Part shown: positions 26,024-39,079 of the stretch, piece after piece | How positions within the stretch are numbered: position 1 is the stretch's first letter | Layout of the letters: every line of letters begins with the position of its first letter | Source of the DNA: Caulobacter sp048541825 | Lineage (GTDB): Bacteria; Pseudomonadota; Alphaproteobacteria; Caulobacterales; Caulobacteraceae | Direction: 5' to 3' | Length of the DNA: 64,000 bases | Assembly: GCF_048541825.1 (NCBI RefSeq) | Contig: NZ_CP183332.1 | Coordinates: 2,542,001-2,606,000, forward strand | Made by a program: the position numbers and the translations under genes | Notes under the pieces: generated by a model | What the model saw: only the letters and a program-made list of their open reading frames with translations | Told to the model about the DNA's origin: nothing | The model's database searches: none

Positions 26024-28366
26024 TCAGACAGCATTGGCCCTCGCCTTCACGTCCTCGACCGCCATCAGGATCGACTCGGGCGTCGCCGGCGCATCCAGAC
26101 GCGGCATCACCTTGTGATCGGCCACGCTGGCCACGGCCCGGGTGATGGCGCTGAACACCGAGATCGCCAGCATCAGCGGCGGCTCGCCCACGGCCTTGGA
26201 GCGGTGGACCGTGGCCTCGACATTGCGGCCGGCCTCCCAGAGCTTGACGTCCAGATGGGCCGGACGGTCGCCGATGGTCGGGATCTTGTAGGTCGAGGGC
26301 GCATGGGTGCGCAGGCGGCCCTGGTCATCGAACACCAGCTCCTCGGTGGTCAGCCAGCCCATGCCCTGGATGAAGCCGCCCTCGATCTGGCCCAGGTCGA
26401 TGGCCGGGTTCAGCGACCGGCCAACGTCGTGCAGGATGTCGGCCCGGGTGACCTTCATCTCGCCGCTCAGGGTGTCGATGATCACCTCGCTGCAGGCCGC
26501 GCCATAGGCGAAATAGTAGAACGGCCGGCCGCTATGGGTGGCGCGGTCGTAATGGATCTTGGGCGTGGCGTAGAAACCGGTCGAGGACAGCGAAACCCGG
26601 CCCAGATACGCCTGGCGGCAGAGGTCGTTGAACGGGACTAGCGTGTCGCCGGCCTTCAGCCCCTGCGGCGTGAAGGCCACCTCGGCCTCGGCACAGCCCC
26701 ACTTGTGCGCCGCGAACTCAACCAGCCGGGCCTTGAGGATGTTGGCCGCATTGAGCGCCGCCATGCCGTTCAGGTCGGTGCCCGACGAGGCGGCGGTCGC
26801 CGAGGTGTTGGGCACCTTGTCGGTGACGGTCGAGGTGGCCTTCACCCGCGAGACATCGACCTGGAAGGCCTCGGCGACGATCTGGGCGACCTTGGTGAAC
26901 AGGCCCTGCCCCATCTCGGTGCCGCCGTGGTTCAACAGGATCGAGCCGTCAGCATAGAGGTGGATCAGGGCGCCGGCCTGGTTCAGGTGGGTGGTGGTGA
27001 ACGAGATGCCGAACTTTACCGGCGTCAGGGCCAGGCCCTTTTTCAGGATCGGGCTGGCGGCGTTGAACGTGTCGATCTCGCGCTGACGGGCCTCGTAGTC
27101 ACAGGAGGCGGCCAGCTCGGCCAGCAGCTGCGGCGCGACATTGTCCTCGACGGTCTGGTGATAGGGCGTCAGGTCGCGGCCGGGCTCGCCATACAGATTG
27201 CGGCGGCGCACCTCCAGAGGGTCGAGACCCGTGGCCTGGGCCACCGCGTCCATCACCCGCTCGATGGCGATCATCCCCTGCGGTCCGCCAAAGCCCCGGA
27301 AGGCGGTGTTGGACACCGTATGGGTGCGGAAGCGGTGCGACAGGATCTCGACCGCCGGCAGGAAATAGCAGTTGTCGGCGTGGAACATCGCCCGGTCGTT
27401 GATGGCCATCGACAGGTCGGTGGTGGCCCCGCAGCGCGAGGCCAGTTCCAGAGCGACGCCCGTCAGGACGCCTTCGTTATCGAAGCCCACATCATAGCCG
27501 ACCTCGAAGTCATGCCGCTTGCCGGTCATGATCATGTCTTCGTCACGGTCTGGCCGGCACTTGGCGGCCCGGCCGGTCTTCACCGCCACCAGGGCGGCCC
27601 CGGCAGCGAACAGCGAGGCTTGAGTCTCCTTGCCACCGAACCCGCCGCCCATCCGACGCACCTCAATGGTCACGCAGCTATGCGGGCGGTCCAGCACGCG
27701 TGCCACCAGATGCTGCACCTCAGTGGGATGCTGGGTCGACGACCAGACATGAACGGCGCCGTCTTCGCCAGGAATGGCGAGGGCGACCTGGCCTTCCAGA
27801 TAGAAATGGTCCTGCCCCCCGATGACGAACTGGCCTTGCAGCCGTCGGGGCGAAGTCGCCAGCGCCGCGGCCGCGTCGCCCCGCGCCATGCGCTGGCTGG
27901 TCTCGATCTTCAGGTCGGCGTCTCGGGCGGCGGCAATGTCGATGGCGGCCGGGAGCTCGGCATAGGCGATCACCGCCTTCGCGGCGGCGGCACGGGCGGC
28001 CGCGATCGAGCTGGCGGCCACGGCGAACAGGCTTTGGCCGACATAGGTCACGGTGTCGGTGGCAAACAGCTTGTCGTCGTGGATCACCGGGCTGACATCG
28101 TTCTCGCCGGGAATGTCGGCGGCGGTCAGCACCAGCACCACGCCCGGCGCGGCGCGCACGGCCGACAGGTCCATCGCGGTGATCTTGGCGTGGGCCCGGG
28201 TGCTCAGTCCGAAATGGACGTGAAGCATGCCGGCCGGCTCGGGCATGTCGTCGATATAGACAGCCGACCCCGCCACATGGCGCGCGGCGCTGTCATGCGG
28301 CAGCGAGGCGTGAACACCCTGGAAGGCGTCGATCGTCACGGGCGCGGTGGCGGATGAGTCAGCCAT
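26024..28366 (-). CDS. xdhB: Xanthine dehydrogenase molybdopterin-binding subunit
   Basis: A 780-residue large subunit from ATG 28366, overlapping the xdhA end by 8 bases. GSAVYIDDMPEPAG, QDHFYLEGQVALA, EVRRMGGGFGGKETQ (Mo-cofactor loop), RNTAFRGFGGPQG-like SNTAFRGFGGPQGMIAIE, and GGTEMGQGLFTK are all family signatures. LLMLAISVFSAI-like PPLMLAISVFSAITRAV near the end is also typical. It oxidises hypoxanthine and xanthine to urate together with XdhA. Confidence 0.95.
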   Translation of the reverse strand: MADSSATAPVTIDAFQGVHASLPHDSAARHVAGSAVYIDDMPEPAGMLHVHFGLSTRAHAKITAMDLSAVRAAPGVVLVLTAADIPGENDVSPVIHDDKLFATDTVTYVGQSLFAVAASSIAAARAAAAKAVIAYAELPAAIDIAAARDADLKIETSQRMARGDAAAALATSPRRLQGQFVIGGQDHFYLEGQVALAIPGEDGAVHVWSSTQHPTEVQHLVARVLDRPHSCVTIEVRRMGGGFGGKETQASLFAAGAALVAVKTGRAAKCRPDRDEDMIMTGKRHDFEVGYDVGFDNEGVLTGVALELASRCGATTDLSMAINDRAMFHADNCYFLPAVEILSHRFRTHTVSNTAFRGFGGPQGMIAIERVMDAVAQATGLDPLEVRRRNLYGEPGRDLTPYHQTVEDNVAPQLLAELAASCDYEARQREIDTFNAASPILKKGLALTPVKFGISFTTTHLNQAGALIHLYADGSILLNHGGTEMGQGLFTKVAQIVAEAFQVDVSRVKATSTVTDKVPNTSATAASSGTDLNGMAALNAANILKARLVEFAAHKWGCAEAEVAFTPQGLKAGDTLVPFNDLCRQAYLGRVSLSSTGFYATPKIHYDRATHSGRPFYYFAYGAACSEVIIDTLSGEMKVTRADILHDVGRSLNPAIDLGQIEGGFIQGMGWLTTEELVFDDQGRLRTHAPSTYKIPTIGDRPAHLDVKLWEAGRNVEATVHRSKAVGEPPLMLAISVFSAITRAVASVADHKVMPRLDAPATPESILMAVEDVKARANAV

Positions 28367-29825
28367 GGGCGCTCTCCGGTTCGACCCGGGTGACAAGGCC
28401 TGGAGAGGTGGTCTCGATGAACACCTTGCGCAGCATGTTGCGGGCGGTCAGCGACCGATAGGCCGCCGAGGCCCGCATATCGCTGAGCGGGGTATAGTCG
28501 GCATCGATAGCGGTCATCGCCGCTTCGATCGTGGCCTCGGCCCACGGCTGGCCGATCAGGGCTGCCTCACAGGCGCTCGCCCGCCGGGGCGTACCAGCCA
28601 TACCGCCATAGGCGATCCGCGCCGAGCTCACGACGCCGCCTTCAATCATCAGGGCGAAGGCGCCGCAGACCGCCGAGATGTCCTGATCGAACCGCTTGGA
28701 GAGCTTGAAAACCTTAAAGACAAGTCTGCGCTTGGGCGTCGGCACGATCACCGCCTCGACGAACTCGCCGGGTCGTCTGTCCTGCTTGCCATAGTCGAGG
28801 AAGAAGGCTTCCAACGGCATCTGGCGCCGCTCACCGCCCCGGTTCAGCACCAGGGTCGCCCCGGCCGCGATCAAGGCGGGCGGCATGTCGCCGATCGGCG
28901 AGCCATTGGCGATGTTGCCGCCGATCGTGCCGCTGTTGCGCACCTGGGTCGAACCCAGCCGTCGCATCATAGCGCCAAGCTCGGGATAGAGCCCGCCCAG
29001 CGTCTCCATGGCGTCGACATAGCGGACACCCGCGCCGATCCAGACGCCGCTCTCGCGTGGCTCGATCCGCTTCAGTTCTGCGACCTGGCCAATGTCGATC
29101 AGGGTCTCCAGTGGCTTGCGCAGCTTGGTGACCCACAGACCCACATCCGTCGCGCCGGCCACGATCGTGGCGTGCGGATGCGCGACGAAGGCCTGGGCCA
29201 ACTGGTCTAGCGACCTGGGCGCCAGCCAGCGGCGCGTGACGCCCTGCACGGGATCGTCGTGCGACAGGTCCAGCATCGCCCCGTCATTCAGAACCGCAAG
29301 ATCCGCCGCCACATCGGGCGCGACCTCGGCTTCGACATCCTTGGCGACCTCAATGATCGGACCATAGCCGGTGCAGCGGCAAAGGTTGCCCGCCAGCACC
29401 TCGGCCGGCGAGGCGTCGGCGCCCTTGGCGGCGATCGCCTTGGCATAGAGCGACATCACGATGCCCGGCGTGCAAAAGCCGCATTGCGAGCCGTGTCGAT
29501 CGACCATGGCCTGCTGCACGGGATGCAGGGCGCCAACGTTTGACAGACTCTCCACCGTCATCAGAGCCTTGCCGTGCAGCATCGGCAGGAACTGGATGCA
29601 GCTGTTCACCGCGCGCCAGGCGACACCCGCGCCATCGGCCTCACCCACCAGCACCGTGCAGGAGCCGCAGTCTCCCTCTGCGCAGCCTTCCTTGGTTCCC
29701 GTGCGGCGCAGGTCACCGCGCAGATGCTCCAGTAGGGTGCGGGTCGGATCGGCGCCGCGCACCTCTTGCACCTGACCATCCAGAAGGAAGCGGATCGTGT
29801 TGTTCGAATTCTGCGCCTGGGGCAT
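28359..29825 (-). CDS. xdhA: Xanthine dehydrogenase small (FeS/FAD) subunit
   Basis: A 488-residue subunit. One [2Fe-2S] cluster is bound by C48, C53, C56 and C76 (EGCAEGDCGSC, then NSC), the other by C115, C118, C149 and C151 (CGFCTPG, NLCRCTGYG). The FAD domain follows with IVAGATDVGLWVTK and GTIGGNIANGSPIGD, and a C-terminal FAD-associated domain with RRLVFKVFKLSKRFDQDISAVCGA. It passes electrons from the molybdenum site to NAD+. Its start shares one base with the uraH stop (TGATG). Confidence 0.95.
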   Translation of the reverse strand: MPQAQNSNNTIRFLLDGQVQEVRGADPTRTLLEHLRGDLRRTGTKEGCAEGDCGSCTVLVGEADGAGVAWRAVNSCIQFLPMLHGKALMTVESLSNVGALHPVQQAMVDRHGSQCGFCTPGIVMSLYAKAIAAKGADASPAEVLAGNLCRCTGYGPIIEVAKDVEAEVAPDVAADLAVLNDGAMLDLSHDDPVQGVTRRWLAPRSLDQLAQAFVAHPHATIVAGATDVGLWVTKLRKPLETLIDIGQVAELKRIEPRESGVWIGAGVRYVDAMETLGGLYPELGAMMRRLGSTQVRNSGTIGGNIANGSPIGDMPPALIAAGATLVLNRGGERRQMPLEAFFLDYGKQDRRPGEFVEAVIVPTPKRRLVFKVFKLSKRFDQDISAVCGAFALMIEGGVVSSARIAYGGMAGTPRRASACEAALIGQPWAEATIEAAMTAIDADYTPLSDMRASAAYRSLTARNMLRKVFIETTSPGLVTRVEPESAHG

Positions 29826-30172
29826 CAGCTGCCCCGATAGGTGGAATAGCCATAGGGCGAGACCAGCAAAGGCACGTGCCAGTGTTGCCCGATGTTCGAC
29901 ACCGCGAAGTCGATGACCACGACGTCGAGAAAGGGCGGATCGGTCACGGCTGCGCCGGTCGCCTTGAAATACGCACCGATCGAGAACTCCAGGCGATAGC
30001 CGCCAACCGCGAGGTCTTCTCCGGCGATCAACCGCGCACGGCCGTCGGCGTCTGTGCGGAGTTCCGCCGACAGGATCTCACCATCACCGTCGCGGCGCGA
30101 CACACGCACCAGGACCCCGGCCGCCGGCTGCCCGGCCGCCTGATCGAGGATATGGGTCGTCAGTCCGCTCAT
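29825..30172 (-). CDS. uraH: 5-hydroxyisourate hydrolase (transthyretin-like)
   Basis: A 115-residue transthyretin-related protein. LTTHILDQAAGQPAAGVLV contains the catalytic His motif (TTHILD), RTDADGRARL the Arg region, and the C-terminus YRGS is the diagnostic end of HIU hydrolases. It converts 5-hydroxyisourate from PuuD to OHCU for UraD. The ATG at 30172 lies inside the stop of a small upstream ORF (ATGA). A longer in-frame reading to 30295 is not supported by homology. Confidence 0.95.
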   Translation of the reverse strand: MSGLTTHILDQAAGQPAAGVLVRVSRRDGDGEILSAELRTDADGRARLIAGEDLAVGGYRLEFSIGAYFKATGAAVTDPPFLDVVVIDFAVSNIGQHWHVPLLVSPYGYSTYRGS

Positions 30173-30306
30173 GCCCTGCCCTTCCAAAGCTCCACCGGCC
30201 AATGCTCGGCCCGCCCGCGCGCCCTGTCCAGAGCCATGCGCTGCAAGGGATCCTGCCTGCGCCCGCCGCTGTTGAACACGGCGGCCGGCGCCCACAAGTC
30301 GGGCAC
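30169..30306 (-). CDS. Small ORF at the head of the uraH-xdh operon (45 aa)
   Basis: A GTG-started ORF of 45 codons (begins MPDLWAPAAVFNSGGRRQ, ends VELWKGRA). Its stop overlaps the uraH ATG as ATGA, the same coupling seen across this cluster. There is no Shine-Dalgarno sequence, but a TATTATATA stretch lies just upstream of the GTG, so a leaderless transcript is possible. The composition (Trp-, Arg-rich, soluble) is protein-like. It could be a short leader peptide, a small subunit or the remnant of a larger gene. I know of no homologue and propose no function. Confidence 0.45.
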   Translation of the reverse strand: MPDLWAPAAVFNSGGRRQDPLQRMALDRARGRAEHWPVELWKGRA

Positions 30307-30315
30307 TATATAATA

Positions 30316-30330
30316 GAATTATTACTTACG
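30316..30330. promoter_or_regulatory. Candidate purine-regulon operator, uraH-xdh operon
   Basis: On the minus strand: CGTAAGTAATAATTC, the GTAAG half-site followed by AT-rich sequence and TATTATATAG, a probable -10 region just before the small ORF. It matches the left half of the sites at 10365, 20185 and 20389. The right half-site is poor. Confidence 0.5.
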
Positions 30331-30496
30331 GGAACTCGCATTTAGTCCTGCCGATGTGACCGCTACCATAAATAATATCCCTATCTGGCGCATAGGGTTG
30401 GCAATGCCCTGCTATCCCCGGTAGCTAGACTCGACGATCCGCGAGCCAGACGGATCGCGCCACGATGCCTGCGCAGACGCCAAAGAGGACCAGTCC

Positions 30497-32806
30497 ATGG
30501 ACGAGGATTTCCGCAAAGCCGCTCTGGACTATCACCGTCTGCCGCGGCCAGGAAAACTGGCGATCGAAGCCACCAAGCGCATGGCCACCCAGCGCGACCT
30601 CGGCCTGGCCTATTCGCCGGGCGTCGCAGCGCCCTGCGAAGCCATCGCCGCCGATCCCGACAAGGCCCGCGACTATACCGCCCGAGGTAATCTGGTGGCC
30701 GTGATCTCCAACGGCACGGCCGTGCTGGGCCTGGGCAATATCGGCCCGCTGGCGTCCAAGCCGGTGATGGAGGGCAAGGCCGTTCTCTTCAAGAAGTTCG
30801 CGGGCATCGATGTGTTCGACATCGAGGTCGACGCCGAGGATCCCGACAAGTTCATCGAGGTTGTCGCCGCGTTGGAGCCCACCTTCGGCGGCATCAATCT
30901 GGAAGACATCAAGGCCCCCGAGTGCTTCATCATCGAGCGCAAGCTGCGCGAGCGGATGAAGATCCCGGTGTTCCACGACGACCAGCATGGCACCGCCATC
31001 GTCTGCGCCGCTGCCGTCCGCAACGCCCTGTTGGTCCAAGGCAAGGCCCTGACGGACGTCAAGCTGGTCACCTCCGGCGCCGGTGCAGCGGCCCTGGCCT
31101 GCGTCGACCTGCTGGTTTCAATGGGCCTGCCAGTCGAGAACGTGACCCTGACCGACATCAAGGGCGTCGTTTACGCCGGTCGCGACGACGACATGCTCGA
31201 CAACATGGCCCGCTATGCGCGCCAGACCGACGCCCGCACCCTGTCCGAAGTGCTGGCCGGCGCCGACATTTTCCTGGGCCTTTCGGCGCCGCGCGTTTTC
31301 AAGGCAGAGTGGTTGCCGCTGCTGGCGCCCAATCCGCTGATCCTGGCCATGGCCAATCCCGAGCCGGAGATCCTGCCTGAACTGGTGACCGCCGCCCGTC
31401 CTGACGCGATCATGGCGACCGGCCGCAGCGACTATCCCAACCAGGTCAACAACGTCCTGTGCTTCCCGTTCATCTTCCGGGGCGCGCTGGATGTCGGCGC
31501 TTCGGAGATCAACGAAGCCATGAAGGTGGCGGCCGTTGAGGCCATCGCCGAACTAGCCCGGGCCGAAGCCTCCGAAGTGGTGGCCAGCGCCTATGGCGGC
31601 GTCGCCCCGATGTTCGGCTCGCAATACATCATCCCCAAGCCCTTCGATCCGCGCCTCATCCTGCAGATCGCGCCGGCCGTGGCCCGCGCGGCCATGGACA
31701 GCGGCGTCGCCACCCGGCCGATCGCCGATTTCGACGCCTATCGCCAGGAACTGGAGTTGTTCGTCTATCGCTCGGGCCAGCTGATGCGTCCGCTGTTTGA
31801 GCGGGCGCGCAAGGCGACCAAGGCCTGCGTCGAGACGGGGGGGATTCGCGTGGCCTATGCCGAGGGCGAGGACGAGCGCGTGCTGCGCGCTGTCCAGACC
31901 GTGCTCGACGAAGGCCTGGCCAAGCCGGTGTTGATCGGCCGGCGCGAGACCATCATCGACAAGGCCGCCCAGATGGGCCTGCGCCTGGACTTCGGCGGCG
32001 CCGTCGAGATCCTCGACCCCGCCGCTGACACGGCGTTGTTCGCGCCGCTGGTCGATCGCTATCGGAGCCTTGTCAGCCGCCGCGGCATTCCCCCCTTGGC
32101 CGCCGAGCGCCGGGTCACCACTCGGCGAACGGTGTCGGCCTCGATGCTGCTGCAGGCCGGCCATGTGGACGCCGCCCTGGTGGGCGGTTCCGGCGACTGG
32201 TGGCAGCACATGACCTATGTGCTGCCGATCATTCCCAAGCGCGAGGACGTCGACCGGATCTACGCCCTGTCGGCGCTGATCCTCGACAACGGCACGCTGT
32301 TCTTCTGCGATACCCATGTGAACGTCGACCCGACCGCCGAGCAGGTTGCCGAGATGACGCTGCTGGCGGCCGAGTCCGTGCGGCGCTTCGGCTTGACGCC
32401 CAAGGCGGCCCTGCTGTCGCACTCCAGCTTCGGGGCGTCGAATTCGCCGACCGCCCGCAAGATGCGCGACGCCCTGGCCATTGTGCGCGAAAGGGCGCCC
32501 GAGCTCGAGGTCGATGGCGAAATGCACGCCGACGCCGCCCTCTCCCAGGCCTTGCGCGACAGGCTGGTGCATGACAGCGCCTTGAAGGGCTCGGCCAATC
32601 TGCTGGTCATGCCCACGCTCGACGCCGCCAATATCAGCCTGACTCTGCTCAGCGCCGCCACCGAAGGCCTGCTGGTTGGGCCCGTCCTGCTGGGCATGAG
32701 CCAGCCGTTGCACGTGCTGACGCCCAGCGTCACCGCGCGCGGCATCGTCAATCTGACGGCCCTGGCGGTCAATCAGGCGGCTGGCGAGCGGGCGATGCAG
32801 GCCTGA
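30497..32806 (+). CDS. maeB: NADP-dependent malic enzyme (MaeB type, with phosphotransacetylase-like domain)
   Basis: A 769-residue two-domain malic enzyme. The N-terminal part (about 1-430) has RDLGLAYSPGVAAPCEAIAADP, NGTAVLGLGNIGPLASKPVMEGKAVLFKKF, FHDDQHGTAIV and the NADP site LVTSGAGAAALACVDLL. The C-terminal 320 residues resemble phosphate acetyltransferase (AYAEGEDERVLRAVQ, ANLLVMPTLDAANI), a regulatory domain that senses acetyl-CoA in known MaeB enzymes. It decarboxylates malate to pyruvate with NADPH formation. It is divergent from the purine cluster and not obviously part of it. Confidence 0.95.
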   Translation: MDEDFRKAALDYHRLPRPGKLAIEATKRMATQRDLGLAYSPGVAAPCEAIAADPDKARDYTARGNLVAVISNGTAVLGLGNIGPLASKPVMEGKAVLFKKFAGIDVFDIEVDAEDPDKFIEVVAALEPTFGGINLEDIKAPECFIIERKLRERMKIPVFHDDQHGTAIVCAAAVRNALLVQGKALTDVKLVTSGAGAAALACVDLLVSMGLPVENVTLTDIKGVVYAGRDDDMLDNMARYARQTDARTLSEVLAGADIFLGLSAPRVFKAEWLPLLAPNPLILAMANPEPEILPELVTAARPDAIMATGRSDYPNQVNNVLCFPFIFRGALDVGASEINEAMKVAAVEAIAELARAEASEVVASAYGGVAPMFGSQYIIPKPFDPRLILQIAPAVARAAMDSGVATRPIADFDAYRQELELFVYRSGQLMRPLFERARKATKACVETGGIRVAYAEGEDERVLRAVQTVLDEGLAKPVLIGRRETIIDKAAQMGLRLDFGGAVEILDPAADTALFAPLVDRYRSLVSRRGIPPLAAERRVTTRRTVSASMLLQAGHVDAALVGGSGDWWQHMTYVLPIIPKREDVDRIYALSALILDNGTLFFCDTHVNVDPTAEQVAEMTLLAAESVRRFGLTPKAALLSHSSFGASNSPTARKMRDALAIVRERAPELEVDGEMHADAALSQALRDRLVHDSALKGSANLLVMPTLDAANISLTLLSAATEGLLVGPVLLGMSQPLHVLTPSVTARGIVNLTALAVNQAAGERAMQA

Positions 32807-32824
32807 AATCAAGTCACAGAAAAG

Positions 32825-32879
32825 CCCCGCGCAAAGCCGATCGCCGTCCATGAGGACGGAAACGACTTCGCGCGGGGCC
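32825..32879. terminator. Bidirectional terminator between maeB and csp genes
   Basis: GCCCCGCGC / GCGCGGGGC outer stem with a nested CCGTCC / GGACGG hairpin. Flanked by AAAA on the left. It lies between the convergent maeB and cold-shock genes. The remainder of this 135-base gap holds nothing else recognisable. Confidence 0.7.
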
Positions 32880-32941
32880 TGATCTGCAGACCGAAAGAAT
32901 GAGTGGACGCGTCTCGCACGCCCACCCGTTCGTGAAAATCC

Positions 32942-33511
32942 TTAAAGGACGCGCAGGTTACCGGCCGAGGTCTTGCCCGAGCGGCGGTCCTGTTCCAGTT
33001 CGTAACCGACTTGCTGACCTTCGTTCAGGCCACGCAGACCGGCGCGTTCCACGGCCGAGATGTGCACGAAGATGTCGCCGCCGCCGTTGTCGGGCTGGAT
33101 GAAGCCAAAGCCCTTGGTGGTGTTGAACCACTTCACGACGCCGGTGCCGGCTTCGCCGCCACCGCTGGGCGCTGCGCCGCCGCCGTAGCCGCCGCCACGG
33201 GGTGCGTCATAGCCACCGCCGCGCGGTGCATCATAGCCGCCGCGGGGCGAGTCAAAGCCACGCGCGGGCGGACGACGCGGCGCCGAAGGGGCTGCGCCCT
33301 GGCCGGTCACGCGCAGATTACCCGCCGAGGTCTTGCCCGAGCGGCGATCTTCTTCAAGTTCATAGGCGACCTGGTCGCCTTCGTTCAGGCCCGAAAGGCC
33401 CGACCGTTCAACCGCGGCGACGTGGACAAACACGTCTTCGCCGCCGTTTTCAGGCTGAATGAAGCCAAAGCCCTTGGCCGGGTTGAACCACTTAACGACA
33501 CCGTTCGCCAT
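32942..33511 (-). CDS. Tandem cold-shock-domain protein
   Basis: A 189-residue protein with two cold-shock domains: residues 1-68 (GVVKWFNPAKGFGFIQPENGG, VFVHVAAVERSG) and about 123-189 (GVVKWFNTTKGFGFIQPDNGG, IFVHISAVERAG). Both contain the RNP1 and RNP2 aromatic motifs. They are joined by a linker of three GGYDAPRGG-like repeats. The two copies end alike (DRRSGKTSAGNLRV), a recent tandem duplication. It resembles the Caulobacter CspC/CspD group that bind nucleic acid and serve in stationary phase. About 230 bases of untranslated region separate it from the upstream tRNA gene; I see no other gene there. Confidence 0.93.
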   Translation of the reverse strand: MANGVVKWFNPAKGFGFIQPENGGEDVFVHVAAVERSGLSGLNEGDQVAYELEEDRRSGKTSAGNLRVTGQGAAPSAPRRPPARGFDSPRGGYDAPRGGGYDAPRGGGYGGGAAPSGGGEAGTGVVKWFNTTKGFGFIQPDNGGGDIFVHISAVERAGLRGLNEGQQVGYELEQDRRSGKTSAGNLRVL

Positions 33512-33743
33512 CTTATCCTCAAAAACCTATTTCGCGGACCAGTTGCCGACCCACGCCTCGATAACGTCTCATGACTCAAATCCACAGATCGCGCCATGGG
33601 CTTTGAGCGAACATTCTGCGGAGAGCCCGGCCAGAATCAAGAAAAATTCGCTTGTGAGGAGGTGCATCGGCTGGGCCGAGGTCAAACTGCCAATCGACGA
33701 CGCCAAACCCAGGCAGCGATAAGCACCGATCTATGGCGGATCT

Positions 33744-33820
<77 letters not shown>

Positions 33821-33894
33821 GCGAAGTTGGTAGTTGGTGATCGTGAGGTAGGGGGACTTTGAAGATATCGACTTGATGGAGCATCCTTTTAGCG

Positions 33895-34012
33895 GACCTG
33901 GCGGCGACCTACTCTCCCGCGCCTTGAGACGAAGTACCATTGGCCCAGGGGGACTTAACGACCGAGTTCGGAATGGGATCGGGTGGGGAACCCCCGGCAT
34001 AGCCACCAGGTC
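33895..34012 (-). rRNA. rrf: 5S ribosomal RNA
   Basis: About 118 nucleotides with complementary ends ACCTGGTGGC / GCCGCCAGGT and the conserved core TCCCATTCCGAACTCGG and GGGAGAGTAGGTCG. It follows the 23S gene by about 110 bases on the minus strand. Ends estimated from pairing. Confidence 0.93.
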
Positions 34013-34123
34013 AGCAAAAAGGATGCATGCGGCGCGCGGTAAGGCGCACCGGTTATATCAAGTCGAAGAAGACATCGTATGTCTGAGCTCTACAAAGAGC
34101 ATTTGCATAGGTTTGGCTGAAGA

Positions 34124-36917
<2,794 letters not shown>

Positions 36918-37166
36918 TCAGCAAAACCCATGCGCTTACCGTCTAGGGACGGCTCGCATGCGCTTTGTATTCAGTCAGACATTTGATGTCTTCTTCAAAG
37001 TCCGCCCTAAAACCAGCTGCATCCCCAAGGGGAGATACAGGCGGCGGGAGAACCCTACCTTCACGATGTCATTATCGCAGACCGCGCATGCCTCATTGAG
37101 GCAACAGTCGCAGCTGCAAACTTGATCAATCCTCGATCGCGTTACCAAACCTTCCGAATGAAGGGA

Positions 37167-37242
37167 TGGTGGAGCCAGACGGATTCGAACCGACGACATC
37201 CTGCTTGCAAAGCAGGCGCTCTACCAACTGAGCTATGGCCCC
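37167..37242 (-). tRNA. tRNA-Ala(TGC)
   Basis: A 76-nucleotide tRNA in the 16S-23S spacer: GGGGCCATAGCTCAGTTGG at the 5' end, anticodon TGC within CTTTGCAAG, T arm GGTTCGAATCC and encoded ACCA. The G-C-rich acceptor contains the position 3-70 pair expected to carry alanine identity. Confidence 0.96.
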
Positions 37243-37313
37243 TTACACACTGTGTAAGCTGCTTAAGCCCAGGGGAGCCTGGTCGGTTACGTCCGCTGTT
37301 CAGGGTGGGAGAG

Positions 37314-37390
37314 TGGTAGGCCCGACAAGATTTGAACTTGTGACCTCACGCTTATCAAGCGTGCGCTCTAACCAACTGAGCTACGGGCCC
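37314..37390 (-). tRNA. tRNA-Ile(GAT)
   Basis: A 77-nucleotide tRNA in the 16S-23S spacer: GGGCCCGTAGCTCAGTTGGT at the 5' end, anticodon GAT in CTTGATAAG, T arm AGTTCAAATCT, and ACCA encoded. Order Ile then Ala in the direction of transcription is standard. The 206-base spacer to 16S holds no other gene. Confidence 0.96.
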
Positions 37391-37588
37391 ATAGGCCTCA
37401 TAGACCAAATCCCGCTCTTATGGCCAAAGGCCAATCTGAACGGAACCCGTCCTGGGCTCGCGATCGCCTCGATAACCTGATCGGCTATCAAGGAGTGGAA
37501 AGAGAAACGAAGACGGCGGCGATCCGCTCATCTGTATATTTTAGACGCTTCAATAGGATTGTCGTGAGACAAGAGCCTGGAGAAGCAG

Positions 37589-39079
<1,491 letters not shown>

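Noticed and set aside
30398..30413. TTGGCAATGCCCTGCT as a sigma-54 promoter before maeB
   Set aside because: GG and GC are separated by 9 and not 10 bases, and no -24/-12 flanks match.
31553..32851. A 432-codon minus-strand frame over maeB
   Set aside because: Shadow of the well-supported malic enzyme gene on the plus strand.
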